Positions 55,221-63,823 of a stretch of DNA of 64,000 nucleotides are shown here, one piece after another (the stretch's first letter is position 1; each line of letters opens with the position of its first letter). The DNA is from UBA10364 sp905182675 (GTDB taxonomy: Bacteria > Bacteroidota > Bacteroidia > Flavobacteriales > Schleiferiaceae). The stretch covers positions 1 through 64,000 of the forward strand of contig CAWVWE010000006.1 in the NCBI GenBank assembly GCA_963933975.1, written 5' to 3'. The notes below the pieces were generated by a model. That model ran no database searches. It was given only the letters and a program-made list of their open reading frames with translations, and had not been told where the DNA came from. The translations under genes were made by a program, and so were the position numbers.

Positions 55221-55228
55221 TACCTTTG
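55221..55228 (+). promoter_or_regulatory. Candidate -7 element for the M28 peptidase-gpsA operon
   Basis: TACCTTTG matches TAnnTTTG and lies 21 bases before the ATG at 55250. It is divergent from, and only 12 bases away from, the minus-strand element at 55201-55208. Confidence 0.4.
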
Positions 55229-55249
55229 ATCTATCATAAAAATGAACTC

Positions 55250-56920
55250 ATGAACAAGTTCCCATACCTACCTACCCTAACGTTGATGTTTCTCTCGTTT
55301 TTAGCCACAGCACAGGTGGTTGAAGTAGATAAAACAGCTTATAAACGTATGGAGCGCGATTTGTTTTTCCTCTCCTCAGATTCGTTAAAAGGTCGATTAC
55401 CCGGCTCCTTTGGGGCTGATGTTGCCAGAGATTTCATTGTCAATAGAATGTCCGAATATGGTTTGGAACCTTTAGGGGATAGGGGCTACTTACAGCCTTT
55501 TCCGGTGCCTGAACGCGCAACAGTGAATTACGATATGACCGGTATGATTCTAGGTAGAAAGATACTTAAGGGCCATATTGATTTTTATCCAGTCGCTTAC
55601 AGCGCAAATGGGGAAGTACTGGGGAAGACAGTCTACGTTGGCTATGGAATAGTGAATACGGAAGGTACTTATGACGATTATTTAGGAAAATATATTGAGG
55701 GTAATATTGTCGTGATGAATGTAAGTGCACCAGATGGTGTACATCCTCACAGTGCCTATGCTGCGTACCATAGTTTGAGCGAGCGCATCACTCTTGCAAA
55801 AAACAAAGGAGCCTCTGCAGTAATACTGATCAATCCTGAAGAAACAGCTTCTGATACACCGGAATTTTTCAAAAGCATCAAGAGCTTGGATCTACCGGTC
55901 GTCTTTGTAAGAAATCATGTCTGGGAGAAAAAATTAACAAAAAAGAGTGTCAAAGTAACCTTGAAAATCGACATGAAAGAGCGCAACAGCGTTGGATATA
56001 ATGTGGCTGGTTACATTCACAACAACAAGCCACAAACAGTTGTCCTGGGTGCTCATTATGATCATATAGGTATGGGCTTGGAGAACAGCTTATACAAGGG
56101 AGAACCTGCCATCCATAATGGCGCAGACGATAATGGTTCAGGGACAACCATGCTCTTGGAAATGATGGGTTATTACGGTACTCGTAAAGACACGAATTAC
56201 AACTATTTGATGTTGTTTTTCAGTGCGGAAGAGAGCGGTTTGATTGGGTCAAAATATTATGTTGCACATCCAACCTTGCCGCTGCAGAAAGTCGCCTATA
56301 TGATCAACTTTGATATGGTAGGTCGCCTACGTGAGGATCGCTTTCAGCTGTCCGGAACCGGTACAGCTGCGGAGTGGGATGCTTTGCTAGAAGAGCCTAT
56401 ACACAACCTAATCATTAAGAAGGATCCCTCTGGTGTAGGTCCTTCCGATCATACGTCATTCTATTATAAAGATCTTCCGGTATTGCATTTATTTACCGGC
56501 ACACATGAGGATTATCACAAGCCTTCTGATGATGCGGAAAAAGTAAACTATAAGGGCATGTCTACATTGACGAGTTTTGTGTACTCGATCACTGCACGAA
56601 CTGCGGCATATGAGCGCTTAACCTTTCAACCTACCAAAGGTGCAGAACAAAATACTTCTCCACGATTCTCCGTTACTTTAGGGGTAATTCCAGATTATTT
56701 GTATGGAGGTCCGGGACTTCGGATTGACGGAGCTACCCAAGGACGAACCGCTGCAAACGCTGGATTACAATCAGGTGATGTAATCCTGAAGATTGGTGCC
56801 ATGACTATTGACGATATTTACGCATATATGGGGGCTTTAGGCGCCTTTAAAAAAGGAGACACGACGACCCTGATTTATGAAAGAGAAGGCGAATCTATCA
56901 CCACAGAAATAACATTTTAA
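55250..56920 (+). CDS. Secreted M28-family metallopeptidase with PA insert and PDZ domain
   Basis: The ATG at 55250 gives a clean signal peptide ending near ATAQ; an upstream TTG frame start is rejected. The protein (556 residues) is a zinc aminopeptidase-like M28 enzyme. The metal-binding segments are LGAHYDHIGMG (His near 269), HNGADDNGSGTTM, FSAEESGLIGSKYY, FDMVGRL and the later THEDYHKPSDD. Residues of about 130-230 are a protease-associated insert (YGIVNTEGTYDDYLGKYIEG). A PDZ domain closes the chain (about 465-556: AANAGLQSGDVILKIG). It probably acts in the periplasm or outside the cell on peptides. Its stop overlaps gpsA (TAATG). Confidence 0.92.
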   Translation: MNKFPYLPTLTLMFLSFLATAQVVEVDKTAYKRMERDLFFLSSDSLKGRLPGSFGADVARDFIVNRMSEYGLEPLGDRGYLQPFPVPERATVNYDMTGMILGRKILKGHIDFYPVAYSANGEVLGKTVYVGYGIVNTEGTYDDYLGKYIEGNIVVMNVSAPDGVHPHSAYAAYHSLSERITLAKNKGASAVILINPEETASDTPEFFKSIKSLDLPVVFVRNHVWEKKLTKKSVKVTLKIDMKERNSVGYNVAGYIHNNKPQTVVLGAHYDHIGMGLENSLYKGEPAIHNGADDNGSGTTMLLEMMGYYGTRKDTNYNYLMLFFSAEESGLIGSKYYVAHPTLPLQKVAYMINFDMVGRLREDRFQLSGTGTAAEWDALLEEPIHNLIIKKDPSGVGPSDHTSFYYKDLPVLHLFTGTHEDYHKPSDDAEKVNYKGMSTLTSFVYSITARTAAYERLTFQPTKGAEQNTSPRFSVTLGVIPDYLYGGPGLRIDGATQGRTAANAGLQSGDVILKIGAMTIDDIYAYMGALGAFKKGDTTTLIYEREGESITTEITF

Positions 56921-57924
56921 TGATTGATGTTGCCGCTAAAAAAGTTGCCGTAATTGGAGGAGGATCTTTTGGAACTGCTCTAGTAAAAATCTTTAGCGCA
57001 AACCAGGGACATTGTTTTTGGTGGATGCACAATGAGGAGAGCGCTTTGCACTTGATGCAGTTTCATCATAACCCGCGCTATTTGTCTGCGGTGAGGTTTG
57101 ACCCAGAGACCATAAGTGTATTTACAGAAGTATCAGAGGCGGTTAAACAAGCGGACATTGTGGTATTTGCCATACCCAGCGCTTTCGTAAAGTCGGTTTT
57201 ATTGGAGCTTATGCCTGGTGCGCTGGATGGTAAAATTGTTTGTTCAGCAATCAAGGGTATAATCCCTGATGAAAACATGATCGTAGGCGAGTACTTACGC
57301 GATGTGATGGGTATTCCCGAGAATAACATTGTTGTGATTACAGGCCCTTGTCATGCTGAGGAAATCGCATTAGAACGACTTAGCTTTCTGACTGTTGCAG
57401 CGCAAGAGAAGGAGACGGCTTCTGTGGTAGCAGAAACCTTGAAAAACCACTATGTGCGCTGCACACTCTCAAAGGATTTATACGGTACAGAGTATGCTGC
57501 TGTGATGAAAAATATTTATGCGATCGCCGCTGGAATGTACCACGGATTGGGCTATGGCGATAATTTTCAAGCAGTGCTGATGTCAAATGCAGCACGTGAG
57601 ATGAAGCGTTTTATGAATGCAGTTTCGGAGCAAAAGGTGAATATAAATAAGAGTGCTTACTTGGGCGACTTATTAGTGACGGGTTATAGCCAATTCTCGC
57701 GAAATCGCATGCTAGGTAGCATGATTGGCAAGGGATATACGGTGAGAAGTGCACGAGCAGAAATGACCATGGTCGCAGAGGGATTTTATGCGGTTCCTCT
57801 TGTGCACAAACTCAAACGAAAAAGAGATGTACGTATGCCAATAGTGCAGGCAGTATATGCGGTACTTTATGACGGTAAATCCGTGAAAAAAGTCATGGAA
57901 AAATTAGCACAAAAACTAGACTAA
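56920..57924 (+). CDS. gpsA: Glycerol-3-phosphate dehydrogenase [NAD(P)+]
   Basis: GpsA reduces dihydroxyacetone phosphate to glycerol-3-phosphate, the backbone for phospholipids. The nucleotide-binding loop is VIGGGSFGTALVK. The catalytic lysine is in YAAVMKNIYAIAAGMYHGLGYGDN, and the C-terminal SRNRMLGSMIGKGYTV is typical. The length of 334 is normal. It starts on the last base of the peptidase stop codon and is 52 bases upstream of the LolA-like gene, so it may feed or share transcription with that envelope block. Confidence 0.95.
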   Translation: MIDVAAKKVAVIGGGSFGTALVKIFSANQGHCFWWMHNEESALHLMQFHHNPRYLSAVRFDPETISVFTEVSEAVKQADIVVFAIPSAFVKSVLLELMPGALDGKIVCSAIKGIIPDENMIVGEYLRDVMGIPENNIVVITGPCHAEEIALERLSFLTVAAQEKETASVVAETLKNHYVRCTLSKDLYGTEYAAVMKNIYAIAAGMYHGLGYGDNFQAVLMSNAAREMKRFMNAVSEQKVNINKSAYLGDLLVTGYSQFSRNRMLGSMIGKGYTVRSARAEMTMVAEGFYAVPLVHKLKRKRDVRMPIVQAVYAVLYDGKSVKKVMEKLAQKLD

Positions 57925-57976
57925 TTTTCAAACTTAAGTCAGGCCAAGTACGTTAGAGGAGTACAACATTCGAGTT

Positions 57977-58717
57977 ATGAAATACCTAATCACCGCGTTT
58001 GCCCTTGCTTTTTCTGTCATAGTAACCGCTCAGGACGCTAAAGATATCGTGCGTAAAAGTGAACTGAACGTAAAAGGTGCTCAGAGTACGTCCTCTCTTG
58101 AAATAAGAACGGTACGTCCCACCTGGGAGCGCAACATGTCAGCAAAAACTTGGTCGAAGGGCATGAATCAAAATATCATATTGATCACCAGTCCAGCTCG
58201 AGACAAGGGCACGGTTTTTCTAAAACGTGATAAGGAGATCTGGAATTATGTGCCCACTATTGAGCGCAGTGTGAAACTTCCGCCTTCCATGATGATGCAA
58301 AGTTGGATGGGCACTGACTTCTCTAACGATGACTTGGTCAACGAAAGCTCTAACCTAAACGACTATTCCCATAAGATTATTGATGAGGTTGAGGTTGAAG
58401 GCCTTTTGTGTTGGGTCGTAGAATTTACACCACTTCCTGAAGCCCCTGTGGTTTGGGGAAAAATAATCAACTACATTTCTAAAGAAAGCTTCTTACAAAT
58501 GAAAGGCGAATTTTATGACGAAGATGGATACCTGATCAATACAATGCAGGGATTTGATATCAAGGAATTGAATGGCCGAACACTTCCGACACGTATTCGT
58601 ATGACTCCTGCTGAAGAGCCGGGGCATTACACGGAGATGGTTTATAAGGAATTGAATTTTGACGCCACATTGACGGATTCATTTTTTTCTATTCAAAACA
58701 TGAAACGCCTGAGATAA
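57977..58717 (+). CDS. LolA-like outer-membrane lipoprotein-sorting protein
   Basis: The 246-residue protein has a signal peptide ending near VTAQ and no lipobox, so it should be soluble in the periplasm. It matches the LolA-like family typified by GTVFLKRDKEIWNYVPTIER, then KLPPSMMMQSWMGTDFSNDDL, which forms the hydrophobic-ligand-binding half-barrel. Its stop overlaps the first permease start (TAATG). With the ABC genes and the barrel behind it, it is the likely carrier between inner and outer membrane; the ligand is unknown. Confidence 0.9.
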   Translation: MKYLITAFALAFSVIVTAQDAKDIVRKSELNVKGAQSTSSLEIRTVRPTWERNMSAKTWSKGMNQNIILITSPARDKGTVFLKRDKEIWNYVPTIERSVKLPPSMMMQSWMGTDFSNDDLVNESSNLNDYSHKIIDEVEVEGLLCWVVEFTPLPEAPVVWGKIINYISKESFLQMKGEFYDEDGYLINTMQGFDIKELNGRTLPTRIRMTPAEEPGHYTEMVYKELNFDATLTDSFFSIQNMKRLR

Positions 58718-59931
58718 TGCTGAAACTAGCTTGGCGAAATATTTGGCGAAATAAAGGGCGCAGTGCTATTACTATTGCGGCAGTGATGTTTTGTGTCATT
58801 TTTGCCGTGGTATTGCGGAGTTTCCAAATCGGTGTTTGGGAGAACATGACCCATGAGATTGTAGCTAATAATTTTGGTTATTTACAGCTGCATCAAAAAG
58901 GATTTTGGGCTGATCAAACCTTAGATAACAGCTTAGAATTAGCATCGGTAAACGAGCAGATATTTCTGGATCATCCGGATGTGAAGGGACTCATTCCTCG
59001 CATTGAGAGCTTCTCATTAGTGAGTACTGGGGAAGGGACAAAGGGGACGCTGGTGATGGGGATTGACCCACAAAGGGAACTTCCTGGGTTACAGTTAGAT
59101 CAATTTCTAGTGCAGGGCAGCACTTTTGCTCCTGACGATAAAAGTGTCGTTGTAGCTGAGGGCTTGGCTAAATTCTTTAATTTATCCATAGGTGACACAC
59201 TTCTCTTCATAGGTCAAGGGTACCATGGGGCATCTGCTTATGGGCGTTATCCTGTCGTTGGAATAGCCAGAATGAGAAACCCTGAGTTGAACAAACAATT
59301 GGTCTTGATGCCTTTCAAGGAAGCCCAATTCATGTACAATTGTGTAGGTCGTGCAACCACCCTTGTTGTTGATCTAGAAGAGGGTGCAAGCTACAAGCAG
59401 GTTAATCAAGAACTTTTAGCAGCCATAGGTTTATCCGCTCTAGAATTGTTGTCATGGGAACAACTGTTTCCAGAGATCATCCAGACCATAGAAGCGGATA
59501 TGGCCGGTGGACAAATTTTTATCTCTATTCTTTACGTTATCATTTCGTTTGTATTGCTTGGAACCGTGATCATGATGGTTGCTGAGCGACAAAGAGAATT
59601 TGGAATTTTAGTGTCTATAGGCATGCGTAAAAGCAAGCTCGCCATGGTCACTGTTATGGAAAACCTCATCTTAACGATGGGAGGTGCATTGCTTGGAATG
59701 GCTATTGTCAAACCGGTCCAATTCTACTTTAAGTACAACCCCATAGACCTTAGCGGTCAAATGCGTGAGGCCGTTGAGCGGTTTAATTTTGAACCAAAGC
59801 TACACACCACGACATCGTTTATGATCAATATAAATCATGGGTCAATCATCTTTCTCATTGGCAGTTTGGTATCGCTGTATGCGGTTTGGAAAATCATGAC
59901 CTTGAACCCAGTAAAGAGTATGCGCTCATGA
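58717..59931 (+). CDS. ABC transporter permease 1 (FtsX/LolCE-like)
   Basis: The 404-residue permease has one N-terminal membrane segment (about 17-37) and a large periplasmic domain (about 38-265). A C-terminal FtsX-type three-segment block (about 265-400) carries AERQREFGILVSIGMRKSKL. It starts LKLAWRNIWRNKGRSAITIAAV, the same opening pattern as permease 2. It should be the LolC/LolE-like half that takes cargo out of the inner membrane. It overlaps both neighbours, by one base with the LolA-like gene and by four with permease 2. Confidence 0.92.
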   Translation: MLKLAWRNIWRNKGRSAITIAAVMFCVIFAVVLRSFQIGVWENMTHEIVANNFGYLQLHQKGFWADQTLDNSLELASVNEQIFLDHPDVKGLIPRIESFSLVSTGEGTKGTLVMGIDPQRELPGLQLDQFLVQGSTFAPDDKSVVVAEGLAKFFNLSIGDTLLFIGQGYHGASAYGRYPVVGIARMRNPELNKQLVLMPFKEAQFMYNCVGRATTLVVDLEEGASYKQVNQELLAAIGLSALELLSWEQLFPEIIQTIEADMAGGQIFISILYVIISFVLLGTVIMMVAERQREFGILVSIGMRKSKLAMVTVMENLILTMGGALLGMAIVKPVQFYFKYNPIDLSGQMREAVERFNFEPKLHTTTSFMININHGSIIFLIGSLVSLYAVWKIMTLNPVKSMRS

Positions 59932-61151
59932 TATTTAAAATTGCTTGGCGCAATATTTGGCGTTCAAAGATCAGGTCATTAGTTGTGTTAACTTCCATTG
60001 CGCTTGGAATTTGGGCGGGATTGCTCATTATTGGATTTTCTTTTGGAATGAACAATGAGCGAACTTCCTCTGCCATAGGCTCTACACTAGGCCATAGTCA
60101 AGTTCACAGTTTATCATTCCTGGAGGAGCCAACGTCTGCTGCTGTAATAGGTTCTGCAGCTGAGGTACAGGCTATAGAAGAGTTACTTCAAGAGGCTGTT
60201 TTTGTCAAAGGCGTCTCTACGCGTGCTATCATGATGGGCATGGTCAGTGCGCCAAAGAGTGCTCGTGGCGCCCGCATGATTGCAGTAGACCCAGACAGTG
60301 AGCGGGCGAATAGCACCCTCCCAGAAACGATAGTCGAAGGAGATTTTTTTGAGTCAAAAACACGAAATAGTGTCATCATAGGCCAAAAATTAGCTGATAA
60401 ACTGGGTTTAGGACTCCGTAAAAAAGTGGTTTTGACTTTTCAAGATGCTGAAGGGAATATTTCACGCGCTTCCTTTCGTATCACCGGAATTTATAAAACA
60501 TTGAACGCGACTTGGGATGAGTTGAATCTATACATTAAGCGTTCGGATCTTGCCCATATCATCGGTCAAGACCTTGTCCATGAGATTATGGTACGCTATG
60601 ACGAAACAGAGGGTACGGAGGAGAAAACGGCGAAACTCTCCGCAGCGCTGCCTGAAGGCGCTGCCATATTGAGCTGGAAACGCAATAGCCCGGAATTAGG
60701 ATACGCGGATGACATGATGGGTATTATGCTCGTACTGGTTTTAGGTATTATTATGATGGCGTTGCTTTTTGGAATCATAAACAATATGCTCATGGCGATC
60801 TTAGAACGACGCAGAGAATTGGGAATGTTGATGGCCGTCGGGATGAATAAACGAAAATTATTTATCATGATTCTCGTTGAAACTTTAATGCTTGGCTTCG
60901 TTGCCGGTCCGGTGGGAATACTACTTGGTGACCTTAGCACGCGAGTGATGATGGGTATTGGAATTGATCTAACGAGCAAGAAAGAAGGTCTAGCGAACCT
61001 TGGAGTACAGAGTATTATATACCCCGAGATTGTACCCGAGTACTATCTTATTGTTGCTGTTATGGTCATAATGACAGCGTTGTTAGCGGCATTATATCCT
61101 GCCTATAAGGCACTAAAATTGAACCCTGTACAAGCCATACGTGGTGAATGA
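59928..61151 (+). CDS. ABC transporter permease 2 (FtsX/LolCE-like)
   Basis: The ATG at 59928 overlaps the previous stop as ATGA and gives the paralogous start FKIAWRNIWRSKIRSLVVLT; the longer frame from 59886 is rejected. The 407-residue protein has the same architecture as permease 1. The cytoplasmic coupling motif is LERRRELGMLMAVGMNKRKL before the last membrane segments. Two distinct permeases imply a heterodimer like LolC/LolE. Its stop is one base before the ATPase ATG. Confidence 0.92.
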   Translation: MIFKIAWRNIWRSKIRSLVVLTSIALGIWAGLLIIGFSFGMNNERTSSAIGSTLGHSQVHSLSFLEEPTSAAVIGSAAEVQAIEELLQEAVFVKGVSTRAIMMGMVSAPKSARGARMIAVDPDSERANSTLPETIVEGDFFESKTRNSVIIGQKLADKLGLGLRKKVVLTFQDAEGNISRASFRITGIYKTLNATWDELNLYIKRSDLAHIIGQDLVHEIMVRYDETEGTEEKTAKLSAALPEGAAILSWKRNSPELGYADDMMGIMLVLVLGIIMMALLFGIINNMLMAILERRRELGMLMAVGMNKRKLFIMILVETLMLGFVAGPVGILLGDLSTRVMMGIGIDLTSKKEGLANLGVQSIIYPEIVPEYYLIVAVMVIMTALLAALYPAYKALKLNPVQAIRGE

Positions 61152-61152
61152 T

Positions 61153-61839
61153 ATGAGTAAAACTGTTATTGAAGTAAAAGACCTCTTCAAAGTGTATGAA
61201 GGTCCTGTTCCGGTCAAGGCGGTGAATGGAATTAGCCTGACGATAAAGGAAGGAGAATTTACTGCACTGAAAGGGCCATCTGGATGTGGAAAAACGACGC
61301 TGCTGAACATGCTGGGTGGGTTAGATTATCCTACCTCAGGATCAATTCTTGTGGGAGGCAATGACATCACTTCACTTGGGGAAAATGAATTGATTGATTT
61401 TCGACTGCGCAACATCGGATTTGTATTTCAAGCCTATAATCTCATACCGGTGCTGTCCGCTACGGAAAATGTCAGCTTCATTATGCTGTTACAGAATCGC
61501 CCTAAGGAAGAGCGAGAAGACAGAGCACGTCAATTATTGCAATCTGTCGGCCTAACAGGCAAGGAAGACAAACGACCGGGTGAACTTTCTGGAGGCCAGC
61601 AGCAGCGAGTTGCAGTGGCTAGGGCACTTGCTTCTAAGCCTCAATTTGTCCTTGCAGATGAGCCTACAGCGAACTTAGACTCTGAAAGCACAGCGAACCT
61701 ACTTGATATTATGTTGAAGCTTAACAAAGAGGAAGGCATGACATTCGTATTCGCTACCCATGATGACAGGGTAATTAACCGTGCACGACGCGTTGTGGCA
61801 ATTTCTGATGGGAAAGTAGTATCTGATCTTAGTAAATAA
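61153..61839 (+). CDS. ABC transporter ATP-binding protein (LolD/MacB-like)
   Basis: The 228-residue ATPase has Walker A GPSGCGKTTLL, the LolD/MacB-type Q-loop region FRLRNIGFVFQAYNLIPVL, signature LSGGQQQRVAVARALA and Walker B FVLADEPTANLDS. The switch histidine is in FATHD. The ATG at 61153 is preferred to the GTG at 61141, which lies inside the permease. It powers the two preceding permeases. Its stop overlaps the barrel gene start (TAATG). Confidence 0.94.
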   Translation: MSKTVIEVKDLFKVYEGPVPVKAVNGISLTIKEGEFTALKGPSGCGKTTLLNMLGGLDYPTSGSILVGGNDITSLGENELIDFRLRNIGFVFQAYNLIPVLSATENVSFIMLLQNRPKEEREDRARQLLQSVGLTGKEDKRPGELSGGQQQRVAVARALASKPQFVLADEPTANLDSESTANLLDIMLKLNKEEGMTFVFATHDDRVINRARRVVAISDGKVVSDLSK

Positions 61840-63119
61840 TGAGAAATTGGACGAAAATCGCTCTTTTTTGCCTCGTTTTAGGCCAAATTCAAGTTGTTTT
61901 TGCTCAAAACAATGAAAAAGAGGAAGATAGCTGGAAGTCAAAATGGGCCATTTCGGGTTATCATAAAGCCCTTTATCAGTACAATGGAATCAATCCAGCT
62001 TTTGTTCCTCAAAACAGTCCGATACCACTTCCGGTGGTTCAACTTAACACAAATGACTACCTCTACCATAACAGAATAAACGCCCGTTTTTATGGCAAGA
62101 ATTTTACGTTTGCGGCAGGTATGCGTAATCGTGTTTTTGCCGGATATACAAACTCGAATTTCGATGCCCTTCGTGACGATGGAATTCCTCCCTTTTCTGG
62201 ATATAATGATTTTTTAGACTATACCCACCAAGACGGTTTTATACCTTTAAATATTCCATGGTATCAAAGTGATATGATATCCGCATTGTCCGTTTTTGAT
62301 CGATTTTATATTGATCTTGATCGTGAAAAGTGGCATTTACGCGTGGGTCGTCAGCGTATCAATTGGGGTATCAATCAGCAGTTCAATCCTAACGATCTTT
62401 TTAACCCATTCAATCTTTTCGACATAGACTATGAGGAGCGGCCTGGCGTGGATGCGATCCGCTATGAGCGCTATACAGGGTTATTGAGCAGTTGGGAGAT
62501 ATCTTATGCGCCTTCAGACAGTATCAAGAACCACGTGGCAGCATTTCGCTACAGAACAAACTATTTGGGCTATGACTTTCAAGCCATCGCAGGGAAGTGG
62601 AAAACCAGAATAGCCCTAGGTGGGGGGTGGTCTGGAAACATAAAGAAGGCTGGTTTTAGTGGCGAATTCACGTATTTCTTGCCCTACAAAGATTTGCCTA
62701 AAATCAATCCAGCGCAAACTAATTTGGTTCTTTCCACAAGCGTGGATCATGCTTTTTTAAACGGTTTTTTTGTTAGCATGGGTTACCTATATAATTTTCG
62801 TGGCACCACGGATCCAACATTAGTCAGCCTATTGGGTGGTGATATAGGCCGAACAAGCCCATATAACCCCATGCCTTTTCGACATACGATTACCTCAGCG
62901 GTGTTATTTACGATGGGAGAATTAACAAATTTGACTCTGACGATTCTCAGTACCCCCAAAGCTGAAATATTTATAGCTATCCCTTCACTGAGCTATAGTA
63001 TTAACGAGGATTTAGATGCCTCTATTTTTGCTCAAATATTCCTTACGGACAATCCATTTGAGGATCAGTACACGTGGTTTAGTAACGCAATATTTGTCAG
63101 GTTGAAGCAATCGTTCTAA
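61839..63119 (+). CDS. DUF1302-like outer-membrane beta-barrel protein
   Basis: The 426-residue protein has a signal peptide (ends near VVFAQ) and many amphipathic strands ending in a phenylalanine (LKQSF), as outer-membrane barrels do. The central VGRQRINWGINQQFNPNDLF, followed by NPFNLFDIDYEERPGVDAIR, closely resembles the hallmark of DUF1302-type barrels. In other phyla such barrels are encoded with LolA-like proteins and lipid transporters. Here it is the last of five overlapping or near-abutting genes, making it the presumed outer-membrane end of the transport line. The substrate is unknown. Confidence 0.82.
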   Translation: MRNWTKIALFCLVLGQIQVVFAQNNEKEEDSWKSKWAISGYHKALYQYNGINPAFVPQNSPIPLPVVQLNTNDYLYHNRINARFYGKNFTFAAGMRNRVFAGYTNSNFDALRDDGIPPFSGYNDFLDYTHQDGFIPLNIPWYQSDMISALSVFDRFYIDLDREKWHLRVGRQRINWGINQQFNPNDLFNPFNLFDIDYEERPGVDAIRYERYTGLLSSWEISYAPSDSIKNHVAAFRYRTNYLGYDFQAIAGKWKTRIALGGGWSGNIKKAGFSGEFTYFLPYKDLPKINPAQTNLVLSTSVDHAFLNGFFVSMGYLYNFRGTTDPTLVSLLGGDIGRTSPYNPMPFRHTITSAVLFTMGELTNLTLTILSTPKAEIFIAIPSLSYSINEDLDASIFAQIFLTDNPFEDQYTWFSNAIFVRLKQSF

Positions 63120-63130
63120 CTTGATCGCTT

Positions 63131-63799
63131 ATGAACGAAGACGACCACATTCCTTATACGCCTTGGCCAAAATCTAATATTGAGGCCCAATCGATTTTTG
63201 TTTCTTTTTCAGAGTCCATTGTAACGCGCCGCAGTATGCGATTTTACGATGTTGCTAAGGGTGTGGACAGAGAAACTATAGAAAAAATTATTCGCATTGC
63301 ATCCAGCGCTCCGTCAGGAGCGAACAAGCAGCCTTGGCATTTCGTTGCCGTTCAAGACCCTGAGGTAAAACGGCAAATCAGAGAAGCAGCTGAAAAAGAA
63401 GAAAAGGTATTTTATAAGGATCGTGCTGGTGAAAAGTGGCTTAAAGACTTGGAGCCTTTGGCAACAAATTGGCAAAAGCCGTTTTTGGAAGAGGCGCCTT
63501 GGTTGATTGTTGTCTTTCGACAGAATTACGATATTGACGCGCTAGGTGTGAAAACCAAGAATTACTACGTACAAGAAAGTGTTGGTATTGCATGTGGATT
63601 TCTTATTGCGTCTATCCATATGGCAGGTCTCGCAACGCTGACCCACACGCCCTCTCCAATGGGATTTTTGTCGAAAATATTAGGTCGGCCTGAGAATGAA
63701 AAACCTTTTTTATTGCTTCCTGTTGGACACCCAGCAACAGATGGTACGGTGCCAAATATTCAAAGAAAGAACTTGGATGAAATCAGTGATTTTATCTGA
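63131..63799 (+). CDS. Nitroreductase family protein
   Basis: This 222-residue FMN enzyme has the nitroreductase N-terminal motif TRRSMRFYDVAKG. It is followed by IASSAPSGANKQPWHFVAVQD, the FMN-binding segment, and a C-terminal LLLPVGHPATDGTVP. It probably reduces quinones, nitro compounds or an iodinated/halogenated substrate (the BluB/IYD-like branch also has this layout). It starts 11 bases after the barrel gene, so it is likely in the same transcript, although its relation to transport is unclear. Confidence 0.88.
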   Translation: MNEDDHIPYTPWPKSNIEAQSIFVSFSESIVTRRSMRFYDVAKGVDRETIEKIIRIASSAPSGANKQPWHFVAVQDPEVKRQIREAAEKEEKVFYKDRAGEKWLKDLEPLATNWQKPFLEEAPWLIVVFRQNYDIDALGVKTKNYYVQESVGIACGFLIASIHMAGLATLTHTPSPMGFLSKILGRPENEKPFLLLPVGHPATDGTVPNIQRKNLDEISDFI

Positions 63800-63823
63800 C
63801 CTTTGCTATAAATAAGTATAGAG

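Noticed and set aside
59886..59927. Longer frame of permease 2 starting inside permease 1
   Set aside because: The ATG at 59928 overlaps the stop as ATGA and gives an N-terminus paralogous to permease 1.
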